9,111 nt of DNA, from assembly GCA_017989485.1 (NCBI GenBank), contig JAGNPU010000049.1, positions 1-9,111 of the forward strand. Reading direction: 5' to 3'. Positions 1 through 8,028 of this stretch are shown here, in pieces; within the stretch, counting starts at the first letter, position 1, and the number at the start of each line of letters is the position of its first letter. Below the pieces are notes generated by a model, which saw only the letters and a program-made list of their open reading frames with translations, searched no databases and was not told where the DNA came from. A program made the position numbers and the translations under genes. Source of the DNA: Neisseriaceae bacterium. Its GTDB lineage: Bacteria > Pseudomonadota > Gammaproteobacteria > Burkholderiales > Neisseriaceae.

Positions 1-1298
1 TAGTTGGCCAGTATGTGCTGGTCATACTTGAGGTTTTGGCCAATTTTGCCCAGCTTGGGGTTTTCTAAATAAGGCTTGAGCGTGGCCAGCGTCGATGCCA
101 GCGGCAGCTGGTCGGGGACAGCCGTCATGCTGTGACCGAGGGGGATGTACACCGACACGCCGGGGGCCGTGGCTATGCTCATGCCGATGAGCTGTGCTTC
201 TTGGGTGTTGAGGCTAGAGGTTTCGGTGTCAAAGCCGATTTCCTGCACCGTGTCTAGCTGGGCGCACAGCGCCGCCAGTTCGGCTTCGGTGGTGATGGCG
301 GCATAGTGTAGGTCAACTGGGGCTGGCGGCTCGTAGGCCGGGCTGCTTGGGGCTGCATCGGCCACGCTGTCGTGCGGTGGCTCATCGTCGTCACCAAACA
401 TGTCGGCGGTTTGGTTGGGCTTGCCGGCCGGCTTGGCCACTTTTTTCTCGGCTTCTTTGAGCCAGGTGCGAAAGCCAAAGGTTTTGTAGTCTTCCACCAG
501 GTGGTGCCACTGCGGCTCGGTCGGGGCCAGATCGTCCCAGCCCTGAGGCAGGGTCTCGGTGAGCGGCACGTCACACTTAATCGTGATGAGCTCATACGAC
601 AGGGGCAAATAGCTTAAGGCCGTTTGTAGGTGTTCGCCCACCTTGCCTTTGATTTCGTCGGCATGGGCCATGACGCCGTCGAGGCTGTCATAGGCTTCTA
701 GCCATTTGAGGGCGGTTTTGGGGCCGCATTTGTCCACGCCAGGGACGTTGTCGACCTTGTCACCAATCAGGGTTAAATAGTCGATGATGCGGTTGGGTTT
801 GACCCCAAACTTTGCCACCACGCCAGCTTCGTCAAAGGTTTCATTGGTCATGGTGTTGACGATGGTCACGTTGTCGGTCACCAGCTGGGCCATGTCTTTG
901 TCGCCGGTGGAAATCACCACTTTAAAGCCCGCTTGGTCGGCCTGGCAGGCCAAGGTGCCGATCACGTCGTCGGCCTCGACGCCGGGCAAGACAATAATCG
1001 GCCAGCCCATGCGCGCCACCAGCTCATGCACGGCGTCTACCTGTAGGCGTAAGTCGTCTGGCATGGGCGGGCGATTGGCCTTATACTCAGGATACATATC
1101 GTTGCGGAAGGTTTTGCCTTTGGCGTCAAAAATACAGGCGGCGTAGTCGTGTGGCACGTCCTGTTGGAGGCGGCGCAACATGTTTAACACGCCGTATAAA
1201 GCCCCGGTGGGCATGCCTTCTGGGCTGCGTAAATCGGGCATGGCATGAAAAGCGCGATAAAGGTAAGATGAACCATCAACTAAAAGTAGTGTTTTCAT
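1..1298 (-). CDS. polA: DNA polymerase I, N-terminal part (cut by left window edge)
   Basis: This is the first 432 residues of DNA polymerase I, which removes RNA primers and fills gaps in lagging-strand synthesis and excision repair; the polymerase domain lies outside the window. The 5' nuclease domain (about residues 1-290) keeps the metal-binding acidic residues: D8, D58, E108, D110, D111, D133 and D135, matching E. coli D13, D63, E113, D115, D116, D138 and D140. A helix-hairpin-helix region follows (GDKVDNVPGV, then KCGPKTA). After an acidic, Pro/Ala-rich linker (about 285-335) comes the 3'-5' exonuclease domain, with motif I D357-T-E359 and motif II GQNLKYD ending at D426, matching E. 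coli D355, E357 and D424. Both exonuclease motifs are intact, so proofreading is predicted to be active. I chose the ATG at 1296-1298 because MKTLLLVDGSSYLYRAFHA matches the family N-terminus. An in-frame ATG four codons upstream (1308-1310) is possible; neither has a strong Shine-Dalgarno. The gene diverges from the LOG-family gene. Confidence 0.97.
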   Translation of the reverse strand, partial: MKTLLLVDGSSYLYRAFHAMPDLRSPEGMPTGALYGVLNMLRRLQQDVPHDYAACIFDAKGKTFRNDMYPEYKANRPPMPDDLRLQVDAVHELVARMGWPIIVLPGVEADDVIGTLACQADQAGFKVVISTGDKDMAQLVTDNVTIVNTMTNETFDEAGVVAKFGVKPNRIIDYLTLIGDKVDNVPGVDKCGPKTALKWLEAYDSLDGVMAHADEIKGKVGEHLQTALSYLPLSYELITIKCDVPLTETLPQGWDDLAPTEPQWHHLVEDYKTFGFRTWLKEAEKKVAKPAGKPNQTADMFGDDDEPPHDSVADAAPSSPAYEPPAPVDLHYAAITTEAELAALCAQLDTVQEIGFDTETSSLNTQEAQLIGMSIATAPGVSVYIPLGHSMTAVPDQLPLASTLATLKPYLENPKLGKIGQNLKYDQHILAN

Positions 1299-1398
1299 GA
1301 ATTTCGTCATTTTCGTACGTCGGTTGGCGTGCGGTAGACCATCAGCCGACTGAGTTATTAGGGTGTGTGACACGTGCGTTGTGACCATGCTCGTCATT

Positions 1399-1403
1399 AA
1401 GGG
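1399..1403 (+). promoter_or_regulatory. Ribosome binding site for LOG-family gene
   Basis: AAGGG sits six bases before the ATG at 1410, a good Shine-Dalgarno match and spacing. It supports that start, which also matches the conserved MSLFNKLP-like beginning of close relatives as I recall them. Confidence 0.6.
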
Positions 1404-1409
1404 CCATAA

Positions 1410-2138
1410 ATGAGCTTATTCAATAAATTACCCCATCCCATGCTGTCCGACGATCGTTTGCAAAGCATCAGATCGCGTGAGTCGTGGCACGTGTTACAAA
1501 TCATTTCCGAGTTTGTGGAGGCGGGCGAAGAGTTGCGCGCCATCCAGCCGGCGGTCAGTATTTTTGGCAGCGCCCGCATTGCGCCAGAAGACCCCATGTA
1601 CCAGCGCACAGAAGTGCTGGCGCGGTCGCTTTCCGATGCAGGCTTTAGCGTCCTATCCGGCGGTGGGCCAGGCATTATGGAGGCCGCCAACAAAGGCGCC
1701 TTCTATGGCAAAAGCCCGTCGGTAGGTTTGAACATTGTACTGCCTCATGAGCAAAAGCCCAATGACTATCAAGATTTATCGGTGAAATTCCAGCACTTTT
1801 TTCCGCGTAAGGTGATGTTTGTGAAACACGCCATTGCCTACGTGGTGATGCCGGGCGGTTTTGGCACCTTAGACGAGCTGTTTGAAAGCCTGACCCTGGT
1901 GCAAACCGGTAAGGCGCGCGAGATCCCGCTGATTTTGTGTGGCCGTGAGTTTTGGACTGGGCTGGTGGAATGGATGACGGCGCAGCTGGCCGGCAAAGGC
2001 TTAATCGGCGAAAACGACATGTCGCTCATCCAAATCATCGACGACCCGGACGAAATCGTCGCGGCCATTTTCGACCATTATGAACACTGCGGCTTCCACG
2101 AATGCGTGGCCGACGTGGAACGGATGTTGAGCCTGTAA
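1410..2138 (+). CDS. LOG-family (TIGR00730) nucleoside 5'-monophosphate phosphoribohydrolase
   Basis: A 242-residue cytoplasmic protein with a Rossmann-like fold. Family members cleave the N-glycosidic bond of nucleoside 5'-monophosphates to free base and ribose 5-phosphate; plant and some bacterial relatives act on cytokinin riboside monophosphates. Visible motifs in order: FGSAR (52-56), SGGGPGIMEAAN (83-94), the conserved arginine in FPRKVMF (R133), and the family signature PGGFGTLDE (148-156) with the catalytic-type glutamate E156. An N-terminal extension of about 47 mostly helical residues precedes the first beta strand, making it longer than minimal LOG proteins (about 180-195 aa) but much shorter than E. 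coli PpnN (about 450 aa). It is monocistronic: polA diverges upstream and a strong terminator lies 13 bases after the stop. Older annotations call such proteins 'lysine decarboxylase', a name not supported by the motifs. The physiological substrate cannot be told from sequence. Confidence 0.93.
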   Translation: MSLFNKLPHPMLSDDRLQSIRSRESWHVLQIISEFVEAGEELRAIQPAVSIFGSARIAPEDPMYQRTEVLARSLSDAGFSVLSGGGPGIMEAANKGAFYGKSPSVGLNIVLPHEQKPNDYQDLSVKFQHFFPRKVMFVKHAIAYVVMPGGFGTLDELFESLTLVQTGKAREIPLILCGREFWTGLVEWMTAQLAGKGLIGENDMSLIQIIDDPDEIVAAIFDHYEHCGFHECVADVERMLSL

Positions 2139-2151
2139 GCCCATGGCCTAC

Positions 2152-2189
2152 AAAAAACCGCTAAAGGCATTGGCCTTTAGCGGTTTTTT
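2152..2189 (+). terminator. Rho-independent terminator after LOG-family gene
   Basis: A perfect 11-bp stem (2158-2168 with 2173-2183, CCGCTAAAGGC) with a 4-base loop is followed by six T (2184-2189). Six A precede it (2152-2157), so the structure could also terminate on the minus strand. It begins 13 bases after the stop codon. Confidence 0.93.
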
Positions 2190-2299
2190 CATGAAGGCAG
2201 GCCTCTATTGGCCATCGCGACGCAGGCTCGGGCATCTAGGCGGCATGTTGCTTCAGTGGGGCCATGACGGTGGTGATCTCTAGTTCCTTGTTTAAAAAA

Positions 2300-2328
2300 C
2301 TGGTTTCATTTGTAAAAAAAGGTAGAAT
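2300..2328 (+). promoter_or_regulatory. Weak candidate promoter for bestrophin gene
   Basis: TAGAAT at 2323-2328 matches five of six bases of the sigma70 -10 consensus and lies in an A/T-rich stretch. The hexamer 17 bases upstream (CTGGTT, 2300-2305) is a poor -35. Transcription would start near 2335, leaving a leader of about 55 bases before the ATG at 2390. Some promoter is expected here because a strong terminator ends just upstream. Confidence 0.3.
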
Positions 2329-2376
2329 CATCGGTTTGGTCCCCCTGCTTGTCATGAGGATGGCCGACCTTACTCT

Positions 2377-2380
2377 AGGA
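2377..2380 (+). promoter_or_regulatory. Ribosome binding site deciding the bestrophin start
   Basis: AGGA lies nine bases before the ATG at 2390. It is the only convincing Shine-Dalgarno among the in-frame start candidates (2264, 2354, 2360, 2381, 2390), and favours 2390. Confidence 0.5.
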
Positions 2381-2389
2381 ATGCGCTTC

Positions 2390-3310
2390 ATGATCGTGTT
2401 TGAAAACGCGCCGTCATTTTGGTCGTTGTGGACCACTTTACAAGGCTCCATCGTGCCGCGTATTGTCAAGCGGGTAGTGTGCATTGATGCCCTGGCCGTG
2501 TTGGTGTGCGTGCTCTACCTCAGCCTGGGTTGGTCTTTCTTGGACATGACGATTACCCCGTTTGCGATTATTGGCCTGGTGGTGGGGATATTTTTGTCGT
2601 TTCGCAACACCGTCAGCTACAACCGGTTTTGGGAGGCGCGCACCCACTGGGGCAGCTGTTTGATTACCTGCCGTTCTTTGGCGCGCCAGGCGATCGTGTT
2701 TGGGGCCAATGAGCCGCCTGAGGCCACCCAACGGCGGCTGTATTTGCTGTTGGCCTTTGCCCACGCCCTACGCCATCAGCTGCGCGGCACCGACCCGCGT
2801 GCCGACTTGGCGCGCTTCTTGGACGCCGACACCTTGGCCGTCGTCATGGCCAGCCCCCATCGGCCCAATCAGGTGTTGACCTTCATTGGCCAGGCGTTTT
2901 ACACCTTGCACAGCGAACAAGGCCTAGGCGCGCCGTTAATGGCCAGCGTCGAAGGCTTAATCAACGAGCTGAGCCACATTCTGGGCAGCTGCGAGCGGAT
3001 ACGCTCAACCCCCATCCCCTTTGCCTATTTATTATTACTGCACCGTACCGTCCACGTTTATTGTTACCTATTGCCGTTTGGCCTGGTCAGCACCGTGGGC
3101 TGGATGAGCCCCATCGTGGTCAGCTTCATGGCCTATGCGTTTTTGGGTCTGGATGCCCTAGGCGATGAAATCAGCAACCCGTTTGCCGACAAACCGAATG
3201 CGCTGGCCTTAGACAGCATTTGCCGCAGCATAGAAATCAGCCTGCTGGCGCAGCTGGGCGAGCCGGTGCCGGAACCGATTGGGCCGGATGCCCACGGTAA
3301 AGTCATGTGA
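2390..3310 (+). CDS. Bestrophin-family (PF01062, YneE-like) membrane channel protein
   Basis: A 306-residue inner-membrane protein of the bacterial bestrophin family, relatives of animal calcium-activated chloride channels; bacterial members form pentameric pores, and selectivity varies between homologues. The N-terminal WSLWTTLQGSIVPRIVKRV is typical. Probable membrane segments lie near residues 28-50, 55-78, 209-232 and 234-256. Hallmarks are FRNTVSYNRFWEAR (71-84) after the second segment, CERIRSTPIP (201-210) before the third, and GDEISNPF (258-265), the counterpart of the acidic cluster after the last segment. By alignment inference the pore neck residues would be L63, I67 and F71. The reading frame is open back to an ATG at 2264 (348 aa), but I chose 2390 for its AGGA ribosome site, agreement with the family N-terminus, and the candidate promoter falling inside the longer version. 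Terminators flank it, so it is a single-gene unit. The transported ion and role are unknown. Confidence 0.9.
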   Translation: MIVFENAPSFWSLWTTLQGSIVPRIVKRVVCIDALAVLVCVLYLSLGWSFLDMTITPFAIIGLVVGIFLSFRNTVSYNRFWEARTHWGSCLITCRSLARQAIVFGANEPPEATQRRLYLLLAFAHALRHQLRGTDPRADLARFLDADTLAVVMASPHRPNQVLTFIGQAFYTLHSEQGLGAPLMASVEGLINELSHILGSCERIRSTPIPFAYLLLLHRTVHVYCYLLPFGLVSTVGWMSPIVVSFMAYAFLGLDALGDEISNPFADKPNALALDSICRSIEISLLAQLGEPVPEPIGPDAHGKVM

Positions 3311-3331
3311 GCGCGCAGCACGAAATAAACC

Positions 3332-3376
3332 AAAGGCATAAATACATCAATCGATGGCTTTATGCCTTTATTTTTT
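3332..3376 (+). terminator. Rho-independent terminator after bestrophin gene
   Basis: An 11-bp stem (AAAGGCATAAA at 3332-3342 with 3359-3369) encloses a 16-base loop that can fold further (CATC 3345-3348 with GATG 3353-3356). It is followed by a T-rich tail including six T at 3371-3376. It starts 21 bases after the bestrophin stop. The stem is AT-rich, so slightly weaker than the others here. Confidence 0.82.
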
Positions 3377-3396
3377 GCCTCAGCCGGGTTTGCCGT

Positions 3397-3425
3397 TAGG
3401 CAGAAGCCTGCTTCTTCGGTAGAAT
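3397..3425 (+). promoter_or_regulatory. Candidate sigma70 promoter for mutS
   Basis: TAGGCA (3397-3402, four of six to TTGACA) and TAGAAT (3420-3425, five of six to TATAAT) are separated by exactly 17 bases. The predicted transcription start is near 3432, about 27 bases before the mutS ATG and just after the preceding terminator, which is the expected place. Confidence 0.5.
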
Positions 3426-3458
3426 AAGGCTTTGTTTGCCTTTTTTGAAAGCGGTTCC

Positions 3459-6044
3459 ATGACCCAAAAGCCCACCCATACGCCGATGATTGCGCAATTT
3501 TTAAGCATTAAAGCCGATCACCAAGACAAGCTGCTGTTTTATCGTATGGGGGATTTTTATGAGCTGTTTTTTGACGATGCGGTCGAGGCGGCCAAGCTGT
3601 TAGACATCACCTTAACGGCCCGCGGCAACGCCAACGGCGAGCCGATTAAAATGGCCGGCGTGCCCTATCACGCGGCCGAACAGTATTTGGCGCGGCTGGT
3701 GAAATTTGGCAAAAGCATCGCCATTTGCGAACAAGTGGGTGAGGTGGGCCTAGGCAAGGGGCCGGTCGAGCGTAAGGTGGTGCGCATCATCACCCCGGGC
3801 ACCCTCACCGACAGTGCTTTATTAGAAGACAAAACCACCAACCGGGTGTTGGCCATCTTGCCGCTGAAAAAACAGCTGGGCCTGGCCTGGGCCTCGCTGG
3901 AAAGCGGGGAGTTCAAAACCAAAATCATTGCGGCCGACGATTTGGCCCACGAGCTAGAGCGGCTGCATCCGGCGGAAATCCTGTGTGCCCACAAGACTTC
4001 TTTGGGCCTACACGGCGCTTATGAGCAGGCCATCACCAAAATCAACGCCTGGCAGTTTGACGTTGATTCGGCCATGAATTTGCTCACCCGCCATTTTGGC
4101 AGCCAAGACCTGCTGGGCTTTGGCCTTAACCCCGAAGAACACGGCATCGCCATCGGTGCGGCTGGGGCCTTGCTCAACTACATTCAGCTGACCCAGTCCC
4201 ACATTCCCCCGCATCTAGAAGCGCTGGTGTTGGAAAGCGACGCCGACTACATTCAGCTGGACGCGGCCACCCGCCGTAACCTAGAGCTGACGGTGACGAT
4301 TAGCGGCAAGGCAGCACCAACGCTGTTCTCGACCCTAGACCAGTGCGCCACCCACATGGGCAGCCGCCTCTTGGCCATGTGGTTACACCATCCTTTGTGC
4401 AGCCACGCCCACATTCAGCAGCGCCAGCAGGCGGTGGCGGCGCTATTGGCTGGGTATCAGGGCCTACAGGCGGCGTTAAAGCCGGTGGCCGACATCGAGC
4501 GCATTGCCGCCCGCATCGCCCTAGGCAGCGCCCGTCCGCGCGACCTGTCGGCGCTGCGTGACAGCCTCTTGGCCTTGCAGGCTTTGCCGGTGGCCGCCGA
4601 GGGCGACAGCAGCTTACTCCAGACCCTGCTTGAGGTGATGCCACAAGGCCAGGTTGTGGCCGATTATTTGCAGGCGGCCGTCCTGCCCGAGCCCAGCGTG
4701 GTGCTGCGTGAAGGCGGGGTGATTAACCACGGTTTTGACGCCGAATTAGACGAATGCCGTGATTTGCAAAACAACGGCGACGAATTTTTGCTCAAGCTAG
4801 AGGCGGCCGAAAAGGCCCGGACCGGCATCTCGACCCTAAAAGTGGAATACAACCGCGTTCATGGCTTTTACATCGAGGTCAGCAAGGCGCAGGCGGCCGA
4901 AGTGCCGGCCGAGTATCAGCGTCGTCAAACCTTGAAAAACGTCGAACGCTTCATCACGCCAGAGTTAAAAGTCTTTGAAGACAAGGCCCTGCAGGCGCAG
5001 GATGCGGCGCTGGCGCGCGAAAAAACCTTGTACGATCAGGTGTTGGCGCAGCTGCAAACCCATTTGCCGGTGTTGCAGCGCATGGCCAAGGCCGTGGCCA
5101 GCCTAGACGTGTTGTCCAGCTTTGCCGCCACGGCGTCGCAACAGCACTATGTGGCCCCCAAAATGATTGCCTACCCCGAATTAAGCATAGAGGGCGGCCG
5201 TCATCCGGTGGTCGAGGCCCAGGTGACGCGCTTTATTGCCAACGACTGCCAGTTGGGCACCCAGCGCAAAATGCTGATGATTACCGGCCCGAATATGGGC
5301 GGTAAATCGACCTATATGCGCCAGGTGGCCTTGATCACGCTGCTGGCCCACACCGGTTCGTTTGTGCCGGCCGACAGCTGTACCTTAGGGCCCATCGACC
5401 GGATTTTCACCCGCATTGGTGCTTCCGATGATTTGGCGGGCAACCGCTCCACGTTCATGGTGGAAATGTCCGAAGCCGCCCACATTTTGCATCAGGCCAC
5501 GCCGGCGTCGCTGGTGCTCATCGATGAAGTGGGCCGCGGCACGTCGACTTTTGATGGCCTGGCCTTGGCCCATGCGATTGCCGAACACCTGATTCAGAAA
5601 AACCAAAGTTTCTCCCTGTTTGCCACCCATTATTTTGAGTTGACCAAGCTGCCCGAGCAGTTCCCTCTGGCCGCCAACGTCCATCTGGCGGCGCTGGAAC
5701 AAGGGCAAGACATTGTGTTTTTACACCAAATTGAAGCCGGGCCCGCCAGCAAAAGCTATGGGATTGCCGTGGCCAAGCTGGCCGGCGTGCCGAGTCGGGT
5801 CATCCGCAGCGCGCAAAAGTACCTGACCTTATTGGAAGAAGACGCCAATAAAAATGCCCGCCAGCTGGACATTTTTGGGCAGGGCCTGAGCGACGAAGCG
5901 GCCTACGAAGACGATGCCGATGTGGCCGTGGATGAGGCTGCGGCGGCGTTAAAGGCTGCGGTCGCCGCGGTTCAGCCAGATGAGCTGAGCCCCCGCGAAG
6001 CCTTGGCCGCGCTGTATGATTTGAAAAAGCTCTTGAACCCATAG
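3459..6044 (+). CDS. mutS: DNA mismatch repair protein MutS
   Basis: A complete 861-residue MutS (E. coli 853), the ATPase that recognises mispairs and small loops and recruits MutL. The mismatch-binding domain carries GDFYELF, with F33-Y34-E35 as the Phe-x-Glu motif that stacks on the mispair. Connector, lever and clamp domains follow (about 120-565). The ATPase domain has Walker [10 protein letters not shown] (610-618), Walker B with D689 and E690 in [17 protein letters not shown], and the [11 protein letters not shown] segment. Near the C-terminus QLDIF (802-806) fits the beta-clamp binding consensus; an acidic/Ala-rich linker then leads to the tetramerisation helix ([17 protein letters not shown]). 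I chose the ATG at 3459 because [14 protein letters not shown] matches the family N-terminus. An upstream in-frame TTG (3432) would add nine residues but coincides with the predicted transcription start. The Shine-Dalgarno before 3459 is weak (GAAAGCGG). No other mismatch-repair gene is in the window. Confidence 0.98.
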   Translation: MTQKPTHTPMIAQFLSIKADHQDKLLFYRMGDFYELFFDDAVEAAKLLDITLTARGNANGEPIKMAGVPYHAAEQYLARLVKFGKSIAICEQVGEVGLGKGPVERKVVRIITPGTLTDSALLEDKTTNRVLAILPLKKQLGLAWASLESGEFKTKIIAADDLAHELERLHPAEILCAHKTSLGLHGAYEQAITKINAWQFDVDSAMNLLTRHFGSQDLLGFGLNPEEHGIAIGAAGALLNYIQLTQSHIPPHLEALVLESDADYIQLDAATRRNLELTVTISGKAAPTLFSTLDQCATHMGSRLLAMWLHHPLCSHAHIQQRQQAVAALLAGYQGLQAALKPVADIERIAARIALGSARPRDLSALRDSLLALQALPVAAEGDSSLLQTLLEVMPQGQVVADYLQAAVLPEPSVVLREGGVINHGFDAELDECRDLQNNGDEFLLKLEAAEKARTGISTLKVEYNRVHGFYIEVSKAQAAEVPAEYQRRQTLKNVERFITPELKVFEDKALQAQDAALAREKTLYDQVLAQLQTHLPVLQRMAKAVASLDVLSSFAATASQQHYVAPKMIAYPELSIEGGRHPVVEAQVTRFIANDCQLGTQRKMLMITGPNMGGKSTYMRQVALITLLAHTGSFVPADSCTLGPIDRIFTRIGASDDLAGNRSTFMVEMSEAAHILHQATPASLVLIDEVGRGTSTFDGLALAHAIAEHLIQKNQSFSLFATHYFELTKLPEQFPLAANVHLAALEQGQDIVFLHQIEAGPASKSYGIAVAKLAGVPSRVIRSAQKYLTLLEEDANKNARQLDIFGQGLSDEAAYEDDADVAVDEAAAALKAAVAAVQPDELSPREALAALYDLKKLLNP

Positions 6045-6073
6045 GGCTAAGCTGCGCCCACCCTCACCGAACG

Positions 6074-6105
6074 GCCCCTATGACAGAAATAGGGGCTTTT
6101 TTTTT
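6074..6105 (+). terminator. Rho-independent terminator after mutS
   Basis: An 8-bp stem (GCCCCTAT 6074-6081 with ATAGGGGC 6089-6096), a 7-base loop and nine consecutive T (6097-6105), starting 29 bases after the mutS stop: a textbook intrinsic terminator separating mutS from ggt. Confidence 0.95.
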
Positions 6106-6198
6106 GGCAGATAAAGGCCGATTTAAGCCGGTCGCCGCACAAATGGGCGTATTGGCTAACGAGGGTTGCGAGAGGGGGCATTCTTCTCTAAGGTGACA

Positions 6199-6227
6199 TT
6201 AACCCAATATCATTTGGGGCATAAAAT
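6199..6227 (+). promoter_or_regulatory. Candidate promoter for ggt
   Basis: TTAACC (6199-6204, four of six) and TAAAAT (6222-6227, five of six) have a 17-base spacer. The start point would be near 6234, immediately at the ribosome binding site, giving an unusually short leader of about 11 bases. A 5-bp inverted repeat (CCCAA 6203-6207, TTGGG 6214-6218) overlaps the last two -35 bases and the spacer and could be an operator, but is short enough to be chance. Confidence 0.33.
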
Positions 6228-6233
6228 AACCTT

Positions 6234-6238
6234 AGGAG
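6234..6238 (+). promoter_or_regulatory. Strong ribosome binding site for ggt
   Basis: AGGAG lies six bases before the ATG at 6245. It is the strongest Shine-Dalgarno in the window and fixes the ggt start. Confidence 0.85.
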
Positions 6239-6244
6239 AAACAG

Positions 6245-8014
6245 ATGAACACATTTAAACGACCGCTGATATGGGCGCTGGTGCTGGTGGCATTTGCCAG
6301 TAGCCCAGCCCTGGCGCGTACCCCTTTATTGCCCGATGTGGCGATCAGTGCGGCCGAGGCGGCCAGCCAGCGCTATGATTATGAAATGGCCGTCTTTCAT
6401 CCCATCCATGCGCAAAATGGCATGGTGGCCTCAGAGCAGGGCTTGGCCAGTCAGGTCGGTTTGGCCATTTTGAAGCAGGGGGGGAATGCGGTAGACGCGG
6501 CCGTTGCAATGGGTTTTGCCCTGGCGGTGGTACTGCCCAACGCCGGCAATATTGGTGGCGGTGGCTTTATGTTGGTGCACGACAGTGACAGCAAAAAAAA
6601 TGTGGCCTTAGATTTTCGTGAAGTGGCCCCCGCAGCGGCCAGCCGTGACATGTATTTAGACGAGGCCAACAACGTGATCGAAGGCCAGTCTATGTATAGC
6701 CATCAGGCCGTGGGCGTACCGGGGACGGTTGCGGGCATGGTGTACGCCTTAGATCAATGGGGCAGCATGTCTTTGCGCCAGGTGATGGCGCCAGCCATCA
6801 AACTGGCAGAGCAAGGCTTTGTGGTGAGTGATACCCTGGCGGAGATTTTGCGCCAAGAAGCAGATAACCTCGGGCGCTGGCCCAGCAGTACCGCCATTTT
6901 CTTTAAAGACGGTCGGCCTTTGCCGGCGGGCGAACGATTGGTTCAGGCCGATTTGGCCAAGTCGTTACGCTTGATTGCCAAAGACGGTCGCAAAGCCTTT
7001 TATGAGGGGCCTATTGCGGCCGCCATCGTGGCACAAATGGCCCAGCATGGCGGCGTGATGCAGGCCGCCGATTTGAAAAATTATCAAGTTGTGGCCCGTC
7101 AGCCCATCAGCGGTGACTATCGTGGTTATGAGGTGGTCACCATGCCGCCGCCCAGCTCCGGCGGCATTCATTTGATTCAAATGTTGAATATTTTGTCTCA
7201 TTACCCTATGGCCGAATATGGGGCTAACAGCGCCGAAAGCATACGCTTGCTGGCGGAAAGCATGAAGTTGGCCTATGCCGACCGTGCCGAGTATTTAGGG
7301 GATCCTGATTTTGTCACCATGCCGGTGACGGGCTTAACCGCCAAGGCCTATGCGGCTGAGCTGAATCGCAGCATTAAACCCAATCAGATTCGGCCATCGA
7401 CAGCCATTAAGCCAGGCCGACCACAGCCTTATGAAAGTGACCAAACCACCCATTATTCGGTGGTCGACAAGAAGGGCAATATGGTGGGGGTGACCTATAC
7501 GCTGAATCTGAATTTTGGCAGCGGCATTGTGGCCTCGGGCACGGGCATATTGTTAAACAATGAAATGGATGATTTTTCTGCCAAGCCTGGCGTGGCCAAT
7601 GCGTTTGGGCTGGTCGGTGGTGACGCCAATGCCATTGAGCCAAACAAACGACCGCTGTCGTCGATGATGCCCACGTTTGTGTTTAAAGATCAGCAGCCCT
7701 GGTTGGTGACGGGTAGCCCCGGCGGGGCGCGCATCATCACCACGGTGTTGCAAACCGTGGTCAACAGCATTGATTTTGGCATGAACCCGGCCGAGGCGTC
7801 GGCCACGCCGCGTGTTCATCATCAATGGCAGCCGGACGAATTGCGCATAGAAAGAGGGCTGAGCCCGGATACGGTGAAGCTGTTACAAGGCTTGGGCTAT
7901 GAGGTCAAAATCAAGGCCGCCATGGGGCGTACCCAAACCATTCAAATACGGGACGGTGGCCTTTATGGCTATTCCGATACGCGTAATCCCGATGGCCTAA
8001 CCTTAGGGTATTAA
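6245..8014 (+). CDS. ggt: Gamma-glutamyltransferase (glutathione hydrolase) precursor, periplasmic
   Basis: A complete 589-residue precursor (E. coli Ggt 580). It transfers or hydrolyses the gamma-glutamyl group of glutathione and similar peptides, giving glutamate and Cys-Gly in the periplasm. Residues 1-24 form a Sec signal peptide: basic start, hydrophobic core, predicted cleavage after ALA24. The precursor should self-cleave before T401 in the TTHYSVVD motif, giving a small subunit of 189 residues with T401 as N-terminal nucleophile (E. coli T391). Substrate-binding residues are all present: R125 (E. coli R114) in DFREVAP, N421 (N411), D443 (D433) in NNEMDDFSAKPG, S472-S473 (S462-S463) in PLSSMMPT, and G493-G494 (G483-G484) in GSPGGAR. 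The MDDFSAKPG segment is the lid-loop type seen in E. coli Ggt. It has its own strong ribosome site and is bounded by terminators. It converges on a TRAP permease gene. Confidence 0.97.
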   Translation: MNTFKRPLIWALVLVAFASSPALARTPLLPDVAISAAEAASQRYDYEMAVFHPIHAQNGMVASEQGLASQVGLAILKQGGNAVDAAVAMGFALAVVLPNAGNIGGGGFMLVHDSDSKKNVALDFREVAPAAASRDMYLDEANNVIEGQSMYSHQAVGVPGTVAGMVYALDQWGSMSLRQVMAPAIKLAEQGFVVSDTLAEILRQEADNLGRWPSSTAIFFKDGRPLPAGERLVQADLAKSLRLIAKDGRKAFYEGPIAAAIVAQMAQHGGVMQAADLKNYQVVARQPISGDYRGYEVVTMPPPSSGGIHLIQMLNILSHYPMAEYGANSAESIRLLAESMKLAYADRAEYLGDPDFVTMPVTGLTAKAYAAELNRSIKPNQIRPSTAIKPGRPQPYESDQTTHYSVVDKKGNMVGVTYTLNLNFGSGIVASGTGILLNNEMDDFSAKPGVANAFGLVGGDANAIEPNKRPLSSMMPTFVFKDQQPWLVTGSPGGARIITTVLQTVVNSIDFGMNPAEASATPRVHHQWQPDELRIERGLSPDTVKLLQGLGYEVKIKAAMGRTQTIQIRDGGLYGYSDTRNPDGLTLGY

Positions 8015-8028
8015 CGGGTCGGCATGAA

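Noticed and set aside
1299..1409. Possible divergent promoters and operator in the polA/LOG intergenic region (TAGACC/TATTAG for +, TAATAA for -, GTGTGACAC at 1365-1373, CACGTG at 1371-1376)
   Set aside because: Promoters must exist here, but spacings (15 bases on +) or hexamer matches are poor, and the palindromes are only four to six bases, within chance.
2191..2283. 30-codon open frame between the LOG terminator and the bestrophin gene
   Set aside because: It starts immediately after the terminator T-run, with no Shine-Dalgarno, no promoter and no coding character.
3432..3458. In-frame TTG start nine codons upstream of the mutS ATG
   Set aside because: The only purine-rich site (AAGG, 3426-3429) is two bases from it, too close, and the candidate promoter would start transcription at about this base. 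The family N-terminus matches the start at 3459.
4300..4644. Minus-strand open frame of 114 codons inside mutS
   Set aside because: Its product is Pro/Arg/Cys-rich with no recognisable motif, and it lies antisense to a clearly conserved domain of MutS. It is a composition shadow, as are the other long antisense frames in this window.
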